A DNA stretch of 64,000 nucleotides, taken from Hymenobacter aquaticus (lineage in GTDB: Bacteria; Bacteroidota; Bacteroidia; Cytophagales; Hymenobacteraceae). Each line of letters opens with the position of its first letter. Position 1 is the stretch's first letter. The notes beneath the pieces were generated by a model. It was not told the origin of the DNA. It saw only the letters and a list, made by a program, of their open reading frames with translations, and did no database searches. Below, piece by piece: positions 34,847 through 43,291 of this stretch. The DNA is taken from contig NZ_SRLC01000001.1 of the NCBI RefSeq assembly GCF_004765605.1, positions 2,666,001 to 2,730,000 of the forward strand. Reading direction: 5' to 3'. The translations under genes and the position numbers were made by a program.

Positions 34847-35316
34847 CAGCCGCGTAGCGGCGCCATGACTATAGCAGCCAAGCAAGCAACCAGCCCCAGC
34901 CGCGTAGCGGCGCCATGACTATAGCAGCCAAGCAAGCAACCAGCCCCAGCCGCGTAGCGGCGCCATGACTATAGCCTAGGAACGCAGCACAGAATGAGCC
35001 GCAGCGCGGCGCCATCCCGCCGGTCCTCGTGATGCGGTACCGTATGCCGCCGCTATGCGGCTCGTTGGTACGGAAACTACTATATCTATAGACATAACGC
35101 CGCTACGCGGCTGCTTTGGACTTGGCACGCGGGGGCTATAGATATAACGCCGCTACGCGGCTGCTTTGGACTTGGCACGCGGGGACTGTAGACATAACGC
35201 CGCTACGCGGCTGCTCCGGGCTTGGTACGCGGGGGCTATAGACGTGGTGCCGCTACGCGGCTACGTGGTGCGTGGCATGTGGGAGTGACTGGTAGGGTGC
35301 CGTTATATGGCTGGCG
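34847..35316. repeat. Hairpin-unit array 1 (GCCGCGTAGCGGC family)
   Basis: Three forward units starting 34847, 34897 and 34947 (exact 50-base period) share GCCGCGTAGCGGCGCCATGA and a CTATAGC tail. They are followed by inverted units (GCCGCTACGCGG) near 35048, 35099, 35149, 35199 and 35249, again at 50 bases, with a decayed copy near 35297. Each unit can fold as GCCGC-GTA-GCGGC. The forward-then-inverted order recurs in the other two arrays. No coding frame is conserved. Confidence 0.85.
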
Positions 35317-35317
35317 T

Positions 35318-35863
35318 CTACTCTTTCAGGTACCCGGCCAGCGCGGCCGCCTCGGCCCGCAGGCCGGCCAGGCGGGCCTCCAGCAACCGGTGCAGCGCGG
35401 GGCTGCCCTCCCCTTCCAGGGCCTGCTCGGCTTCGGCCGTGGTGGCGGCCAGCCAGAGGTGCTGCCGCTCGCCGTCGGCGGCGGGCAGCGCGGCCCGCAA
35501 CGCGGGGACGGCGCGCAGCCAGGCCAGGGCGCGCTGGGCCCGGGCCTGCCCCCGCTCCAGCCGCCGCAGCAGCAGCTGGGTTTCGTAGGCCACGGCCGAG
35601 GCGCGGGTGTGCAGCATAGTGGCCTGCTCCGGGCTCAGCGGCGGCAGCGGCGCGGGCGGACCGGGCGGCGGCAGGGCCTGACTGAGCCACGCCAAAATTA
35701 TTCCGGCCGAAGCGGGCAATACCCGCTGCCCGGCTTCTATCTTCGTGACCAGGTGGCGCGACACGCCCAGGGCCCCGGCCAGCTGCTCCTGGGTCAGGCC
35801 CAGGCCGGTACGAATGAGGGCCAAGTAATGCGGGGCAGGAGCCGGGGTCGAATAGCGGGGCAT
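35318..35863 (-). CDS. XRE family helix-turn-helix regulator
   Basis: A 181-residue DNA-binding protein. Residues 12-65 form a Cro/CI-type helix-turn-helix: LALIRTGLGLTQEQLAGALGVSRHLVTKIEAGQRVLP. The remaining 110 residues are an Ala/Leu/Arg-rich helical domain (AVAYETQLLLRRLERGQARAQRALAWLRA), probably for oligomerisation; no toxin or phage partner is beside it. The start MPRYSTPAPAP at 35861-35863 is 8 bases from a duplicated inverted repeat that is the likely operator. It lies between hairpin arrays 1 and 2, and its very GC-rich coding sequence ends 2 bases from array 1. Confidence 0.85.
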   Translation of the reverse strand: MPRYSTPAPAPHYLALIRTGLGLTQEQLAGALGVSRHLVTKIEAGQRVLPASAGIILAWLSQALPPPGPPAPLPPLSPEQATMLHTRASAVAYETQLLLRRLERGQARAQRALAWLRAVPALRAALPAADGERQHLWLAATTAEAEQALEGEGSPALHRLLEARLAGLRAEAAALAGYLKE

Positions 35864-35871
35864 GGGTGCGG

Positions 35872-35954
35872 TTGTCTCCTTAATTAGTCGTTTCGTTTTT
35901 TTGGAGACAAGTTCATTGTCTCCTTAGTTGCTCTTAACGGATTTTAGGAGACAA
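35872..35954 (-). promoter_or_regulatory. Duplicated TTGTCTCC/GGAGACAA operator over the XRE promoter
   Basis: Two 39-base inverted repeats, 35872-35910 and 35916-35954. Each is TTGTCTCC, exactly 23 bases, then GGAGACAA. The two copies are 44 bases apart and identical at 30 of 39 positions by eye. On the minus strand the first contains TTG, 21 bases, TAATTAAG, which resembles a Bacteroidota promoter, so binding there could block transcription of the XRE gene. Confidence 0.72.
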
Positions 35955-35968
35955 AGTACGCGCCAATA

Positions 35969-36282
35969 GCCACGTAGCGGTGGCATATCTATAGCAACAA
36001 GCAGGTTAAAGCAAAAGCCACGCAGCGGTGGCATATCTACAGCAACAAGTAGGTTAAGGCAAAAGCCGCGTAGCGGCAGCATGTCTATAGCAACGAGCAC
36101 AGGCTAAAACAAGAGCCGCGTAGCGGCGATATGTCTATAGCAATAAGGCGTGAGTTAAGGGGAAAGCCGCGTAGCGGCGGCATGTCTATAGCAATAAGGC
36201 ATGGGTTAAAACAAGAGCCGCGTAGCGGCGGCATGGGTCGTGGGCTACGGAGGAGGGGGCCGAATGGCGCCGCTACGCGGCT
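35969..36282. repeat. Hairpin-unit array 2, left flank of the Y1 transposase gene
   Basis: Six forward units begin at 35969, 36017, 36065, 36115, 36166 and 36217 (spacing 48-51), each followed by ATGTCTATAGC or a close variant. The first two read GCCAC...GTGGC where others read GCCGC...GCGGC, a paired change that keeps the stem. An inverted unit follows at 36268-36282. Bases 36216-36282 match the reverse complement of 37291-37357 with about 4 differences in 67. Confidence 0.85.
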
Positions 36283-36395
36283 GGGGTCATTCGGCCGTAT
36301 CAAGGTTGCAGGGCTAACGCCAGCGTGCGGCTGATAATCCGCTTGTTGAATGCTATATTGAGGGTTGTTTATCGGTCTGTTAACGGACTATACCT

Positions 36396-36881
36396 ATGGC
36401 GAATACTTACTCTCAGCTCTACCTACACGTAGTATTCGCGGTGGCTGGGCGGGCCCGCCTGATCCCTGCGCGGCATCAGCAAGAGCTGAACCGCTACATC
36501 ACGGGTATCGTCACCAACAAGGGACAGAAGCTGCTGGCAGTAAACGGTATGCCTGACCACCTGCATCTGCTGCTGAACCTGCGGCCTGATGTAGCCCCTT
36601 CCGACATCGTACGGGATATCAAAGCCAACTCTGCCCGGTTCATCAACGAACAGCGGTGGCTGCCGGGTGGGCGCTTTGAGTGGCAGCGTGGGTTTGGAGC
36701 GTTTTCCTATGCGGCCTCGCAGCTTGCTACGGTTATTCGCTACATCGAACAGCAGCCCCAACACCATGCCACCCGTACGTTCGGCGAAGAATACCGAAGC
36801 CTACTGCGCTTGTTCGGAGTGCCCTACGACGAGCAGTATCTCTTCTCTGATCCTTACGCAGCGCCTGACTCGGCCGAATGA
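36396..36881 (+). CDS. IS200/IS605-like Y1 transposase (TnpA or domesticated relative)
   Basis: A 161-residue single-strand DNA transposase of the HUH Y1 family. The metal-binding motif is HLH in NGMPDHLHLLL near residues 53-62, and the likely nucleophile Tyr is in FSYAASQLATVIRYIEQQP. Length and the opening MANTYSQLYLHVVFAV are typical of a Bacteroidota TnpA branch. It stands alone, without tnpB, and is bracketed by inverted hairpin arrays rather than the short subterminal hairpins of IS200. The gene is intact, with no frameshift. A bona fide insertion sequence or a domesticated, REP-processing enzyme are both possible. Confidence 0.88.
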   Translation: MANTYSQLYLHVVFAVAGRARLIPARHQQELNRYITGIVTNKGQKLLAVNGMPDHLHLLLNLRPDVAPSDIVRDIKANSARFINEQRWLPGGRFEWQRGFGAFSYAASQLATVIRYIEQQPQHHATRTFGEEYRSLLRLFGVPYDEQYLFSDPYAAPDSAE

Positions 36882-36940
36882 TGCTGTAGGTGTCAAGGGC
36901 CCATCCCACGGGCAATTACACCAGTAAGAAATAGAACCCC

Positions 36941-37460
36941 AGCCGCGCAGCGGCACCATGTCTATAGCCATCAAGTTAGTACACGTCTCCAGCCGCGTAG
37001 CGGCGCCATGTCTATAGCCGCCAAGTTAGTACACATACCCAGCCGCGTAGCGGCGCCATGTCTATAGCCGCCAAGTTAGTACACATACCCAGCCGCGTAG
37101 CGGCGCCATGTCTATAGCTGCCAGGTTAGTACACATACCCAGCCGCGTAGCGGCGCCATGTCTATAGCCGCCAGGTTAGTACACATACCCAGCCGCGTAG
37201 CGGCGCCATGTCTATAGCCGCCAGGTTAGTACGCATACCCAGCCGCGTAGCGGCGCCATGTCTATAGCCGCCAGGTTAGTACACATACCCAGCCGCGTAG
37301 CGGCGCCATTCGGCACCCTCTTCCGTAGCCCACGACCCATGCCGCCGCTGTGCGGCTTTTCCCTTAACCTGTGCTCGTTGCTATAGACATGCCGCCGCTG
37401 TGCGGCTCTTGCTTTGACTCGCACCTTGTTGCTATAGACATGCTGCCGCTGTGCGGCTTA
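36941..37460. repeat. Hairpin-unit array 3: eight exact 50-base repeats plus inverted units
   Basis: Eight forward units begin at 36941, 36991, 37041, 37091, 37141, 37191, 37241 and 37291. Each has AGCCGCGTAGCGGCGCCATG, TCTATAGC and a nearly constant GCCAGGTTAGTACACATACC filler. Three inverted units follow near 37341, 37382 and 37432. The last forward and first inverted unit form the right copy of the 67-base inverted repeat. 37461-37567 is AT-richer and shows no clear promoter box for the next gene. Confidence 0.92.
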
Positions 37461-37567
37461 CTGGCGTTGCACTAGCTACTGTTAGCTAGGAATATATCCA
37501 TCCCGCCTTCACCGCATATCCTCCTTTTTCTATACCTTCCCGCGTCCATTTTCTTCCCCTTATCCTT

Positions 37568-40500
37568 ATGCTTATCCCCCGCTTATCTCGCCTGCTACCG
37601 CTGGTGTGGCTGGTAGTACTATGCGCCTGCTCCAAGTCGGGCTCCAATGCTGATTCCAGTGCCGAGGGCGAGGAAATCAGCCCGTATCAGAACATCGTCT
37701 TCACCTTCGATGAGCCCGTGGGCGAGGGCCGCGTGAGCCGCTGGGACACGCTGCAGTACGTGCAGTTTGAGCCCGCCGTGCGGGGCAAGTTCAAGTGGAC
37801 CAGCGACCGGGAGCTGACCTTCTCCCCCTCCGAGCCCTTCCGGCCCGCCACGGCGTTTGAAGCGCAGTGGCGGCCGGTGGCCCTGGAGGCGCTCAAGCTC
37901 AAGAAAGAGCCCCCGCTGAGCAAGCGCAAGTTTCACACCCCGGGCCTGACGATGCACGAGCCCCAGCTGTTCTGGAGCCAGAGCCGGCGGGTGGCGGGCA
38001 CGGCCGAGATGCGCGCCAATCTGCTGTTCAACTACGCCGTGAAACCGGCCGATATTCAGCCCCTGCTCAAGGTGACGCAGGACGGCAAGCCCGTGGCCTT
38101 CGAGGTAGTATCAGCGGAGGCCGACAGCGTGGTGGGCGTGGCCCTGACCCAGGACGTGCGCCCCGGCTCGCCGGTCACGCTGGAGCTGGCGCCCGGTCTG
38201 CACCCCGCCGGCTCCGACCGGGCCACCACCAAGCCGTTGGTGGCGCAAGTAGCCGTGCCCGACCCGCAAACCCTGCTCGTGCGCGAGGTGGTGGCCTCCA
38301 TCGTGGAGGGCGACCCGGTTATTACGGTGCTCACCAACCAGCCCGTCTCGGCCGCCGAAATACCGGCCCTGCTGACCGTGGAGCCGGCCGTGGACTACTC
38401 GGTGGAAGCCCTGGAAAGCGGCTTTACCCTCAAGGGCGGCTTCGACGTGGATAAAACGTACCAGATTAGCTTGCGCAGCGGCTTGCGCGGGGCCCTGGGC
38501 GGACAGCTGCCGGAGCCCTTCACCCAGACGGCTTCGTTCGTGGATGAGCGGCCCAGTTTGAGCTTCGCCAACGGCGACAAGGCCATGTACCTCGACGCGC
38601 TGGGCACTCGCAACCTGGGCGTGCGCATCGCCGAAATCGAGAAGGTGCAGGTCACCATTGCCAAGGTCTACGCCAACAACATTCAGCAGCTGTTGCGCGG
38701 CGGCCAGCAGTACGGCTACGACTACGACGAGGAAGGCAATGACGAAGGCGACGGCGACGGGGGCTACCAGGACAAGTCGTACAACTACTACGACGTGGAG
38801 CAGCTGGGCAACGTGCTGACCGAGCGCACCTACACCGTGGCGGCCATGCCCAAGGAAAACGGCCTGCGCCTGCTCAACCTGAGCTTCAAGGACCTGGAGT
38901 TTACCGGCCCCATGAAGGGCCTCTACGTGGTGAAGGTGCAGGACACCGAGCGGCAGTGGCTGCAAGTCAGCAAGCTGGTGTCGGTGTCGGATATCGGCCT
39001 GATTGTGAAGCAGGGCAAGGCCGGCCGCACGCTGGTCTTCGCCAACTCCATCCGCTCGGCCAAGCCCCTGGGCGGGGTCAACGTGCGCTTCGTGAGCTCC
39101 AACAACCAGGTCATCAGCAGCGCCACCACCAACAGCGCCGGCGTGGCCCTCTTCGATAGTACCGCCGCTACCAGCCGCTTCCGCCTGACGATGGTGACGG
39201 CCCAGCGCGAGTCGGACTTCACCTTCCTGAATCTGCCCAGCAGCCGGGTCGAAACCTCGCGCTTCGACGTGGGCGGCCTGCAAAGCAACGCGGCCCGCTA
39301 CCAGGCCTTCCTCTACGGCGACCGGGACCTGTACCGCCCCGGCGACACCATCCAAACCAACACCGTGATTCGGACCGAGGGCTGGCAGGCCCCGCCGGCC
39401 AACCTGCCGGTGAAAATCCGGCTGCTGCTGCCCACGGGCAAGGAATACGCCAGCCTGCGCAAGAAGCTCTCGGCCGACGGCTCGTTCGAGTCGCGCTTCA
39501 TTCTGCCCGCCGGCGTCATGACCGGCCTCTACACCCTGGAAGTCTTGACCGGCAACGACGTGCTGCTCACGTCACGCACCGTGTCGGTGGAGGAGTTCAT
39601 TCCCGACCGGCTAAAGGTGACGGTGAAAGCCGCGCCGGCCGTCGTGGGGCCGGGTCAGGCGGTGAATGCCAACATCACGGCCCTGAACCTGTTTGGCCCC
39701 CCGGCCTCCGACCGGAAGTTCGAGGTCGAATTCTCGCTCAAGGAAAAACCCTTCCGCCCCAAGAAGTACGCCGACTACACCTTCAGCATCAACACCGGCG
39801 AGAACAAGCGCCGCAATTACGCCCAGGAAGAAAGCAGCTCGATTTCTGACCGGTTCGAGAAAACCGTGCGCGAAGGCACCACCGACGCCAGCGGCAACGG
39901 CACGGCCACCTACGACGTGCCCGACTACCAGGACCTAGGCACCCTGGAAGGCTCGGCCTTTGCCACGGTGTTCGACGAAAGCGGCCGGCCCGTGAACCGC
40001 CTGGCCACCTTCGAGGTGCAGACCCAGCCGGTGATGTTCGGCATTCAGTACCTGCCCGAGCTGGTCAGCACCCGCCAGGCCCAGACCCTGCGCTTCGTGG
40101 CCCTGACGCCCAAAACGGCCCAGCCCACCCGGGCCGAAGCCCAGATCAAGGTGGTGCGCCTGCTGTGGGAAACGGTGATTGAGCGCCAGGGTGGGCGCTA
40201 CCGCTACACCTCCCAGAAGCGCGAACAGGCCATCCTGACCCAGAACCGCACGATTGACGCGGCCACCACGCTCGACTTCACCCCGGCCTCCTCGGGCGAG
40301 TACGAGGTGCGCGTGGCCCGGCCGGGCGCGGCGACCTACGTGGCCAGCCGCTTCTACGCCTACGGCTACGGCGATACGCAGAGCAACTCCTTCGAGGTGA
40401 ATAACGAGGGCGAAGTCACGATTGAGGCCGACAAGGATAAATACCAGCCGGGCGACGTGGCCAAGCTGCTGCTCAAAACGCCCTTCGCCGGCCGGGTGCT

Positions 40501-43120
40501 CATCACCGTGGAGCGCGACAAGGTGCTCGACCATTTCTACGTCGATACCGATGAGAAGTCGGCCCGCGTGAGCATCCCGATTCGGGGCAACCACGTGCCC
40601 AACATCTACGTGACGGCCACCGCTATCCGCGAAATCACCGACAACCGCCTGCCGCTGACCGTGGCCCGGGGCTTCGTGCCGCTGACGGTGGAAAAGCCCG
40701 GCACCAGGCTGCCCGTGGCCCTGAAAGTAGCCGCCCAGAGCCGCTCCCAGACCTGGCAGACCATCGAGGCCAGCACCGCCCCTGGCGCGGCCGTGACCTT
40801 TGCCGTGGTCGATGAGGGCATCCTGCAGATGAAGGACTACCGCACGCCCGACCCCTACGGCTACTTCTACCAGAAGCGCGCCCTGGAGGTGCAGGCCTAC
40901 GACGTGTACCCCTTCCTGCTGCCCGAGCTGGGCACCAGCTCCTCCGGCGGCGACGGGGCCGACCTCTCCCGCCGCACCACGCCCGTGCCCTCGCGCCGGG
41001 TGAAGCTGCTGGCCAAGTGGAGCGGCGTATTACGGGCCGATGCCAACGGCAAAGTGCGCTACAAAGTGCGCATCCCGCAGTTCAGCGGGGCCGTGCGCGT
41101 CATGGCCGTGGCCTACAAGGGCGACGCCTTCGGCTCGGCCGAGCAAACCATGCGCGTCGCCGACCCGGTGGTTATCAGCACCAGCCTCCCCCGCTTCCTC
41201 AGCCCCGGCGACACGATTGACGTGCCCGTGACGCTGACGAATACGACGGGGAAACCCATCAATGGCATGGTGGGACTTAAGCTCGGGAATGAGCAAGAGT
41301 GGAAAATGAGAACAGGAATACTACGGACAATACCTAGTAAAGAGGAATTGGAGAGTGGCGCAATGCTTCACTTCAGGGGTTCTAGTGTCAATATCTCTAT
41401 TCCTGCTAATACTGAGCGCCGAGTTAAATTCCGAATTCTTGCGGAAGCAATAGGCAACGGAACTGTTGGGGTCGAAGTAATACCTAGCAATGGTCAGTTG
41501 AATGGCAACCGTTTGCTTGAAACCATCGAAATACCCGTCCGTCCCGCTTCTCCGCTGGAAAAGGTATCCGGCTCGGGGGTGGTGAAGGGCGGCAGCAACC
41601 AGGCGCTGAACCTGAAGACCAACTTCCTGCCGGCCACGCTGCGCAGTCAGTTGGTGGTGAGCCGCTCGCCGATGACGGAATTTGCCAAGGATTTGCGCTA
41701 CCTGCTGCAATACCCCTACGGCTGTTTGGAGCAAACCGTGTCGGCGGCCTTCCCGCAGCTCTACTACGCGGATCTGACGGCCACGCTCAGCCAGAAAACC
41801 GGCAAGCAGGCCAAGGGTACGCGCTTCAACCCCAACTACAACGTGCAGGAGGCCATCCGCAAAATCGAGTCCCAGCAGCTCTACAACGGCAGCCTGAGCT
41901 ACTGGCCCGGCGGCGACTACGACAACTGGTGGGCCACGACCTACGCCGCCCACTTCCTGCTCGAAGCCCAGCGCGCCGGCTTCGAAGTCAACAAGGGCCA
42001 CCTCGACAAGGTGCTGCAATACCTGCAGGCCCGCACCCGCAAGCGCGAAACCGAGGAGTACGACTACTTCGACGTGAGTACCATTGCCCGCCGTAAGGTC
42101 ATTGCCAAAAAGGAAATTCCCTACAGCCTCTACGTGCTGGCGTTGGCCGGCCGCCAGGATGCCGTGGCCCTGAACTACTACAAGTCGAACCGGCAGCTGC
42201 TGGCCCAGGACTCGCGCTTCCTGCTGGCGGCGGCCCAGGCCGTGGGCGGCAACCAGCAAGCCTACCGCGACCTGCTGCCCACCACCTTCACCGAAACCGC
42301 CGCCCACCGCGCCTTCGACGGCTCGTTCTACTCCCCCATCCGCGACGAGGCCCTGGTGCTCAACTCCCTGCTCGAAGTGGACCCCGGCAATGCCCTGGTG
42401 CCCAAGCTCACCCGCCAGCTCAGCCGCCAGGTGAAGCAGGCCTCGTGGCTCAACACCCAGGAACGGGCCTTTTCGCTGCTGGCCCTGGGCAAAGTAGCCC
42501 GCCAAAACGCCAAGAGCACCGCCACTGCCACGCTGCTGGCCGATGCCCGGGAAATCGGCAAGTTCACGGGCACCGACCTGACGGTAAACAACGTGGCTAA
42601 CCGCCAGGTGGCATTGCGCACCGCCGGCACCGGCAGCCTGTACTACTTCTGGGAAACTGAGGGCGTGTCGGCCACCAACACCGTGCGGCAGGAAGACAGC
42701 TTCCTCAAAGTGCGCCGCGAGTTCCTGGACCGCACCGGCAAGCCCGTGGGCTCGGCCACCTTCCGCCAAAACGACCTGGTGGTGGTGCGCATCACGATTC
42801 AGTCGGCCGACGCGGCCGGCACGGTGCCCAACGTGGCCATTACCGACCTGCTGCCCGCCGGCCTGGAAATCGAGAATCCGCGCATTGGGGCCGTGCGCGA
42901 CATCGACTGGGCCAAGGACGCCGCCACGCCCGACTACCTGGACCTGCGCGACGACCGGATCAACCTGTTCACTACCGTTTCAACTTCGCCCAAGTCGTTC
43001 TACTACGTGGCCCGGGCCGTGTCGAAGGGCACCTTCCGCCTGGGCCCGGTCAGTGCCGACGCCATGTACAACGCCGAGTACCACAGCTACAACGGTGCCG
43101 GCGTGGTGCGGGTGCGGTAG
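37568..43120 (+). CDS. Bacterial alpha-2-macroglobulin family lipoprotein
   Basis: An 1850-residue envelope protein that traps proteases attacking the cell. The lipobox is LCAC with Cys21. Many MG (macroglobulin) beta domains follow. The MG2 bait-neighbouring part shows YRPGDTIQTNTVIR, and the alpha-2-macroglobulin domain has FAVVDEGILQMKDYRTPDPYGYF. The thioester motif GCLEQ is intact, with Cys1386 in YPYGCLEQTVSAAFP, so covalent trapping is possible. The family is usually paired with PBP1C, and pbpC lies downstream, but a RAYT cassette now separates them. Bases about 41250-41530 (residues about 1228-1321) have much lower GC than the rest. Confidence 0.93.
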   Translation: MLIPRLSRLLPLVWLVVLCACSKSGSNADSSAEGEEISPYQNIVFTFDEPVGEGRVSRWDTLQYVQFEPAVRGKFKWTSDRELTFSPSEPFRPATAFEAQWRPVALEALKLKKEPPLSKRKFHTPGLTMHEPQLFWSQSRRVAGTAEMRANLLFNYAVKPADIQPLLKVTQDGKPVAFEVVSAEADSVVGVALTQDVRPGSPVTLELAPGLHPAGSDRATTKPLVAQVAVPDPQTLLVREVVASIVEGDPVITVLTNQPVSAAEIPALLTVEPAVDYSVEALESGFTLKGGFDVDKTYQISLRSGLRGALGGQLPEPFTQTASFVDERPSLSFANGDKAMYLDALGTRNLGVRIAEIEKVQVTIAKVYANNIQQLLRGGQQYGYDYDEEGNDEGDGDGGYQDKSYNYYDVEQLGNVLTERTYTVAAMPKENGLRLLNLSFKDLEFTGPMKGLYVVKVQDTERQWLQVSKLVSVSDIGLIVKQGKAGRTLVFANSIRSAKPLGGVNVRFVSSNNQVISSATTNSAGVALFDSTAATSRFRLTMVTAQRESDFTFLNLPSSRVETSRFDVGGLQSNAARYQAFLYGDRDLYRPGDTIQTNTVIRTEGWQAPPANLPVKIRLLLPTGKEYASLRKKLSADGSFESRFILPAGVMTGLYTLEVLTGNDVLLTSRTVSVEEFIPDRLKVTVKAAPAVVGPGQAVNANITALNLFGPPASDRKFEVEFSLKEKPFRPKKYADYTFSINTGENKRRNYAQEESSSISDRFEKTVREGTTDASGNGTATYDVPDYQDLGTLEGSAFATVFDESGRPVNRLATFEVQTQPVMFGIQYLPELVSTRQAQTLRFVALTPKTAQPTRAEAQIKVVRLLWETVIERQGGRYRYTSQKREQAILTQNRTIDAATTLDFTPASSGEYEVRVARPGAATYVASRFYAYGYGDTQSNSFEVNNEGEVTIEADKDKYQPGDVAKLLLKTPFAGRVLITVERDKVLDHFYVDTDEKSARVSIPIRGNHVPNIYVTATAIREITDNRLPLTVARGFVPLTVEKPGTRLPVALKVAAQSRSQTWQTIEASTAPGAAVTFAVVDEGILQMKDYRTPDPYGYFYQKRALEVQAYDVYPFLLPELGTSSSGGDGADLSRRTTPVPSRRVKLLAKWSGVLRADANGKVRYKVRIPQFSGAVRVMAVAYKGDAFGSAEQTMRVADPVVISTSLPRFLSPGDTIDVPVTLTNTTGKPINGMVGLKLGNEQEWKMRTGILRTIPSKEELESGAMLHFRGSSVNISIPANTERRVKFRILAEAIGNGTVGVEVIPSNGQLNGNRLLETIEIPVRPASPLEKVSGSGVVKGGSNQALNLKTNFLPATLRSQLVVSRSPMTEFAKDLRYLLQYPYGCLEQTVSAAFPQLYYADLTATLSQKTGKQAKGTRFNPNYNVQEAIRKIESQQLYNGSLSYWPGGDYDNWWATTYAAHFLLEAQRAGFEVNKGHLDKVLQYLQARTRKRETEEYDYFDVSTIARRKVIAKKEIPYSLYVLALAGRQDAVALNYYKSNRQLLAQDSRFLLAAAQAVGGNQQAYRDLLPTTFTETAAHRAFDGSFYSPIRDEALVLNSLLEVDPGNALVPKLTRQLSRQVKQASWLNTQERAFSLLALGKVARQNAKSTATATLLADAREIGKFTGTDLTVNNVANRQVALRTAGTGSLYYFWETEGVSATNTVRQEDSFLKVRREFLDRTGKPVGSATFRQNDLVVVRITIQSADAAGTVPNVAITDLLPAGLEIENPRIGAVRDIDWAKDAATPDYLDLRDDRINLFTTVSTSPKSFYYVARAVSKGTFRLGPVSADAMYNAEYHSYNGAGVVRVR

Positions 43121-43290
43121 AAACGCAAGATGTTGCGGCTCGTCGTTGAACGACCGGCACCGCGCTTTCGCAAGGCCAGCGCGGTACCGTAGAGACGCAA
43201 CATCTTGCGTCTCGTCGTTGGACGACCGGCACCGCGCTTTTATAACAACATCAGCAACGACGAGACGCAAGATGTTGCGTCTCTACCGCA
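43117..43290. repeat. REP cluster left of the RAYT gene
   Basis: Three REP units: a variant at 43117 (GTAGAAACGCAAGATGTTGC), a canonical one at 43190 (GTAGAGACGCAACATCTTGC) and an inverted one ending CTAC at 43286. Their tails TCGTTGAACGACCGGCACCG are shared. The GTAG of the first unit contains the TAG stop codon of the alpha-2-macroglobulin gene. The inverted unit ends 5 bases before the RAYT start codon. Confidence 0.88.
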
Positions 43291-43291
43291 T

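Noticed and set aside
36941..37340. CRISPR array
   Set aside because: The period is exactly 50 bases, but the filler between hairpins is nearly identical in every unit, no cas gene is near, and units also occur in inverted orientation. It is a tandem hairpin array.
36085..37424. Short minus-strand frames with PLRG-type repeats in the hairpin arrays
   Set aside because: They arise only from translating the repeat units; they contain no independent coding signal.
34847..37460. Prophage or integrative element
   Set aside because: No integrase, structural or replication genes are present; the XRE regulator and Y1 gene alone do not support it.
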